NCBI GenBank assembly: GCA_943914835.1
Contig: CALUDO010000001.1
Location: forward strand, 62,001 to 126,000
Origin: an uncultured Eremococcus sp.
Lineage (GTDB): Bacteria > Bacillota > Bacilli > Lactobacillales > Aerococcaceae
Direction: 5' to 3'
DNA: 64,000 nucleotides
Shown piece after piece: positions 60,729 through 64,000 of this stretch; the stretch's first letter is position 1; every line of letters begins with the position of its first letter. A program made the translations under genes and the position numbers. Under the pieces are notes generated by a model that did no database searches, had not been told where the DNA came from, and saw only the letters and a program-made list of their open reading frames with translations.

Positions 60729-62048
60729 ATGGGAATATATCAAGATTTATTAGATAAGAAAACCAAACTATCTTTAGTAGGATTAGGCTATGTGGGCCTC
60801 CCTATTGCCGTAGCCTTTGCAGACCATTTGGAGGTCCTTGCCTTTGATATAAATCAACATAAGGTAGATTTATATAAGAAAGGAGTGGATTCCACTTTAG
60901 AAGTAGGCGACGACCGTGTTCAAGCAAGTTCAGCTTATTTTACGAGTCAACCGAATGATTTGGAAGAGGCAAGCTTTCATATTGTGGCTGTGCCGACACC
61001 TGTCAATGGAGATCACACACCTGATTTAAGACCAGTTATTGGAGCAACTCGAACTTTAGGACAACATCTTCGCAAGGGGTCATACGTTGTATATGAATCG
61101 ACTGTCTTTCCTGGGGTAACAGAAGAAGTCTGTGTACCTATTCTAGAAGAAGAGTCTGGATTGAAATGTGGACAAGATTTCAAGGTGGGCTATTCACCAG
61201 AACGTATTAATCCGGGCGACAAAGTTCATCGCTTGGATAACATTATTAAGATAGTTTCTGGTAGTGATGAAGCGGCTTTAAATGAAATCGCTGCTGTTTA
61301 TGAATTGGTAGTGGATGCGGGAGTCTATCGCGCACCTTCCATTAAAGTTGCAGAAGCAGCCAAGGTCATTGAAAACTCGCAAAGGGATGTCAACATTGCC
61401 TTTATGAATGAATTGTCAATGATATTTAATAAGATGGGTATTGATACCCAAGAAGTGCTTGAAGCAGCTGGTTCCAAATGGAACTTCTTACCATTTTCTC
61501 CAGGGTTGGTAGGTGGCCACTGTATTGGTATTGATCCTTATTATCTTACTTATAAGGCGGAACAGTTAGGATATCATTCAGAAATTATCCTATCTGGGCG
61601 GAGGATTAACGATCAAATGGGGAACTATGTAGTAGAGAATTTAATCAAAGAAATGATTGATGCTAACATATTGATTAAACAGGCAAAGATTGCTATTCTA
61701 GGCTTCACTTTCAAGGCTGATGTTCCCGATGTTAGAAATACCAAGGTTTTGGATATTTACAATGAAATCAGGAAGTATGGTGTTCAACCGATCATAGTGG
61801 ATCCAGTGGCTGATGCCCATGATGCGAAGTTGGCTTATGGAATTGAACTAGAAAAATTTGACAATTTAGAGGATTGTGACGTTGTCATTATTGCGGTTGA
61901 CCACCAAGACTTTAAGAAACTTAGCCAAGAAGAGATAGGTCAACTATTTGGCGATAAACCTAAGCAAGACCGAGTAATCCTTGATCTTAAAGGAATACTA
62001 AATAAGGATGACTATGTGTCACAAGGTTATCACTATTGGCGTTTATAA
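60729..62048 (+). CDS. nucleotide-sugar dehydrogenase (TviB/WbpO type)
   Basis: The 439-aa UDP-sugar 6-dehydrogenase has KLSLVGLGYVGLPIAVAFA, the DINQHKVDLYKKGVDSTLEVGDD region typical of the TviB/WbpO branch, VPTPVNGDHTPDL, YSPERINPGDKVHR and the catalytic Cys in GGHCIGIDPYYLTYKAE. This branch oxidises UDP-GalNAc or UDP-GlcNAc rather than UDP-glucose. It differs clearly from Ugd at 46164. It is followed 12 bp later by cutC and has no other sugar gene beside it. Confidence 0.9.
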   Translation: MGIYQDLLDKKTKLSLVGLGYVGLPIAVAFADHLEVLAFDINQHKVDLYKKGVDSTLEVGDDRVQASSAYFTSQPNDLEEASFHIVAVPTPVNGDHTPDLRPVIGATRTLGQHLRKGSYVVYESTVFPGVTEEVCVPILEEESGLKCGQDFKVGYSPERINPGDKVHRLDNIIKIVSGSDEAALNEIAAVYELVVDAGVYRAPSIKVAEAAKVIENSQRDVNIAFMNELSMIFNKMGIDTQEVLEAAGSKWNFLPFSPGLVGGHCIGIDPYYLTYKAEQLGYHSEIILSGRRINDQMGNYVVENLIKEMIDANILIKQAKIAILGFTFKADVPDVRNTKVLDIYNEIRKYGVQPIIVDPVADAHDAKLAYGIELEKFDNLEDCDVVIIAVDHQDFKKLSQEEIGQLFGDKPKQDRVILDLKGILNKDDYVSQGYHYWRL

Positions 62049-62060
62049 TAGGATGAAATT

Positions 62061-62792
62061 ATGATAGTTGAAGCCTGCGTGGATAGTTTAAAAAGTGCAC
62101 TCCTAGCCCAATCTGGTGGAGTTGACCGGCTTGAGTTGAATGCAGGACTTTACCTCGGTGGCCTAACCCCTTCACTAGGACTGGTTCGTCAAGTGACGCT
62201 TAGGGTGGATCTACCGACAATTGTGATGGTAAGACCGAGACCGGGAGGATTTGTCTATTCTGACTTAGAATTTGAAACCATGGCCAAGGATGCTGAAATC
62301 CTCTTACAAGAAGATATTTCTGGTTTGGCCTTTGGCTGTTTAGAGGAAGATGGTTACCTAAATAACCAGCAAACAAAATATTTGGTGGATTTATGCCAGG
62401 AAGCTGGTAAAGAAGCTGTTTTTCATAGGGCATTTGATATGGCGACAGATCCATACAGTTTGTGTCAACAACTGATTAATTTAAAGGTTAATCGTGTGTT
62501 GACCTCTGGACAAGCGGATAAAGTCACTGGAGGACTGTCATTGATAGAGGATTTGATTGCACACTATGGCAACCAACTTGATTTCTGTTTAGGATCGGGA
62601 GTGACAGCGGATAATGTTCTTGAAATCATTCAGGCGACAGGAGGACGTCAAGTCCACGCCTCTTTTAAAGAATGGGAACAAGATCCTACGACCAGAAGAC
62701 CAGATCTTGATTTTGCTTATAATTCAGAGGGTGATTTTGAAAGTTTAAGTTTGGATAAAGTTCGAGCTTTAATTCAAAGAATTGGAAGGTAA
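62061..62792 (+). CDS. cutC: CutC family protein
   Basis: The 243-aa TIM-barrel protein matches CutC: EACVDSLKSALLAQSGGVDRLELNAGLYLGGLTPSLG, MVRPRPGGFVYSD, AFDMATDPY and GSGVTADNVLEI. It was named for copper homeostasis, though a direct copper role is doubtful and the true activity is unclear. It is probably cotranscribed with the upstream dehydrogenase and ends at a bidirectional terminator. Confidence 0.93.
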   Translation: MIVEACVDSLKSALLAQSGGVDRLELNAGLYLGGLTPSLGLVRQVTLRVDLPTIVMVRPRPGGFVYSDLEFETMAKDAEILLQEDISGLAFGCLEEDGYLNNQQTKYLVDLCQEAGKEAVFHRAFDMATDPYSLCQQLINLKVNRVLTSGQADKVTGGLSLIEDLIAHYGNQLDFCLGSGVTADNVLEIIQATGGRQVHASFKEWEQDPTTRRPDLDFAYNSEGDFESLSLDKVRALIQRIGR

Positions 62793-62796
62793 ATAA

Positions 62797-62828
62797 ACAG
62801 CCCGTCCCAAGATTGGGACGGGCTATTT
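62797..62828. terminator. terminator between cutC and the carboxypeptidase gene
   Basis: AGCCCGTCCCAA (62799-62810) pairs with TTGGGACGGGCT (62813-62824). It lies between convergent genes; T-rich tails are short on both sides. Confidence 0.75.
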
Positions 62829-62850
62829 ATAAGGACTTGAAATTAATGGA

Positions 62851-64000
62851 TTAGTTAAAAATACTGAACAAATCACGCATGGCCTTAGTCAGTCCATTGT
62901 CTCGTTTGTTTTCTAGGTGTTTTTCGGAATCGCTTCCTTCACCGGATGACTTTTCTTCCTTCTCTTCTTCCACTTGATTCTTAGGGAGATTGTTCGGAAG
63001 TTTGTCGTTTTGGTAGAGGTCAGGATATTCAGCGAGTTTGTCTAAGAGGATTTGAATTTCCCAGTAGGAACTCATGTCAAGGTCAGGTCGATTAGGGTCA
63101 GGGAAGACTCCCATGGCAACAGCGACAATGGGGCGGTCGTTTTCACTACCAGTAGCAATGAAACACTTGCCGGCTTCATCCGTGAAACCTGATTTCAACC
63201 CTGTTATTCCTGGACGACCGAATTGGTAGCCAGACCGCAGAAGGTTGGGGTTTGATAGGGTCATTTCTAGGTCAGTTCCTGCCTTGAATTGGTAGGTATC
63301 AGCATTTGTAATGTCGGTCACTTGGGGGTAATCTGTAACTAGATGTTGACCAACTAAGGCGATATCAGCTGCAGATAAGGTATTCTCGCTACTTTCATTC
63401 GACCCAGGGATCCAGACTTCTTCTGGAAGTTCTTCATTTGGTGTTCCAGAAACTGTCACGAGTTCAAAGTTAGTAATTCCCCAAGAATGAAGAAGGTCAG
63501 ACATGGCTTTAACCGCTGTTTCTTCATTACCATAGATTTCCCACATTAGGGCAGAGGTAGCATCGTTACCTGAAGCTAAAAGGACAGCATTCAAAAGGTC
63601 TTCTACCGTATAGCTTTCACCCGCAACTAAACCGACATTTGATAAGTTGTGATTGGCTGTGAAGAGGTCATATATTTTTTGGTCAATGGTTATTTCTTGG
63701 TCCATTGTCAACTTGCCTTCATCTATTGCTTGATAAATTAGATAGACTGATATAATTTTTGACATTGAAGCAATAGGGTAGGGAGTCGTAGCCTCTTTAC
63801 CAGCTAATACGCGGTTGGTTTCCTGGTCTACAACAATATATGATCTAGCATCGGTATTCTGGTCAAACCATTCAAGAATATCACTTGGGTAATCCTCCGG
63901 CATTTGGTAGTTTTCTCCTGCCTCTAAGCTGGTCCCTTGATTGGTTGAGAAGTTGGGTGTTTTGCTGATGGCTTGAACATGACTAATGAAAGAAGAGCTG
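62851..64000 (-). CDS. D-alanyl-D-alanine carboxypeptidase (DacA/PBP5 type), 5' end cut by window edge
   Basis: The leftward frame stays open from the right edge (residues ...SSSFISHVQAISKTPNF...) through 62851, about 383 codons; the ATG at 63903 is internal. The catalytic SxxK is SMSK, SxN is SGN (in LASGNDATSAL), and KTG is replaced by KSG (GLKSGFTDEA), usual in this S11 family. The VQA/I step near the edge suggests a signal peptide just outside. A charged C-terminal tail (Glu/Lys-rich, about 40 residues) precedes a final helical end (LTKAMRDLFSIFN), as in amphipathic membrane anchors. It trims peptidoglycan stems. Confidence 0.92.
   Translation of the reverse strand, partial: SSSFISHVQAISKTPNFSTNQGTSLEAGENYQMPEDYPSDILEWFDQNTDARSYIVVDQETNRVLAGKEATTPYPIASMSKIISVYLIYQAIDEGKLTMDQEITIDQKIYDLFTANHNLSNVGLVAGESYTVEDLLNAVLLASGNDATSALMWEIYGNEETAVKAMSDLLHSWGITNFELVTVSGTPNEELPEEVWIPGSNESSENTLSAADIALVGQHLVTDYPQVTDITNADTYQFKAGTDLEMTLSNPNLLRSGYQFGRPGITGLKSGFTDEAGKCFIATGSENDRPIVAVAMGVFPDPNRPDLDMSSYWEIQILLDKLAEYPDLYQNDKLPNNLPKNQVEEEKEEKSSGEGSDSEKHLENKRDNGLTKAMRDLFSIFN

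Overview
The window is 64 kb of low-GC, gene-dense Firmicute chromosome. The synteny (ytpR-murC, polA-mutM-coaE-nrdR-dnaB-dnaI-thrS with a T-box), strong AGGAGG ribosome binding sites, an Rgg-type regulator, CadD-type and LCP proteins, and a streptococcal-style histidine-utilisation locus all point to Lactobacillales. I infer a member of the Aerococcaceae (Aerococcus/Facklamia-like) from overall flavour only. No rRNA, tRNA, CRISPR array, prophage or insertion sequence was found.

Layout. (1) 1-13 kb, housekeeping: partial ccrZ, ytpR, an odd 173-aa protein where many relatives carry an FtsK/SftA translocase, murC, then the DNA repair/replication run polA, mutM, coaE, nrdR, dnaB, dnaI, and thrS behind a T-box. 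(2) 13-18.7 kb, small transport/peptidase genes: DUF1002 secreted protein, YjjG-type nucleotidase, APC permease, M18 aminopeptidase, and a truncated YitT gene. (3) 18.7-33.8 kb, a complete histidine degradation locus: hutI (leftward), a GlmL/MutL-like ATPase, hutU, a 1008-aa SARP/AAA/TPR regulator, then ftcD-fchA-fhs-permease-hutH. Histidine would go to urocanate, imidazolonepropionate and formiminoglutamate; FtcD and FchA move the formimino carbon to folate, and Fhs can run backwards to give formate plus ATP. (4) 33.9-38.5 kb: flavin disulfide reductase, GlsB-type membrane protein, acyl-ACP thioesterase, map, a broken cadD gene, ndk. (5) 38.6-50 kb, sugar-nucleotide and envelope genes: galU, glycosyltransferases, pepS, flavodoxin, galE, a degenerate LCP protein beside a normal one, ugd and a Wzx-like flippase. 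(6) 50-64 kb: an Rgg regulator with candidate small peptide ORFs behind it, DUF438/DUF1858 pair, split ThrE exporter, recX, a MutY lacking its iron-sulfur cysteines, a heterodimeric ABC exporter, a DUF402 phosphatase, a second nucleotide-sugar dehydrogenase, cutC, and a D,D-carboxypeptidase cut by the right edge.

The most interesting signal is in the hut locus. Three promoters (hutI, the glmL-like gene, hutU) share one architecture: two heptamers with a GAC core, spaced exactly 11 bp apart, ending 9-10 nt before a good -10 box, with no normal -35. This is the geometry known for SARP activators of actinomycetes, and the locus encodes a protein with a SARP-like N-terminus. A fourth copy points leftward behind the regulator gene. 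The ftcD operon instead has a standard TTGACA-17-TATTAT promoter overlapped downstream by a CcpA cre-like site.
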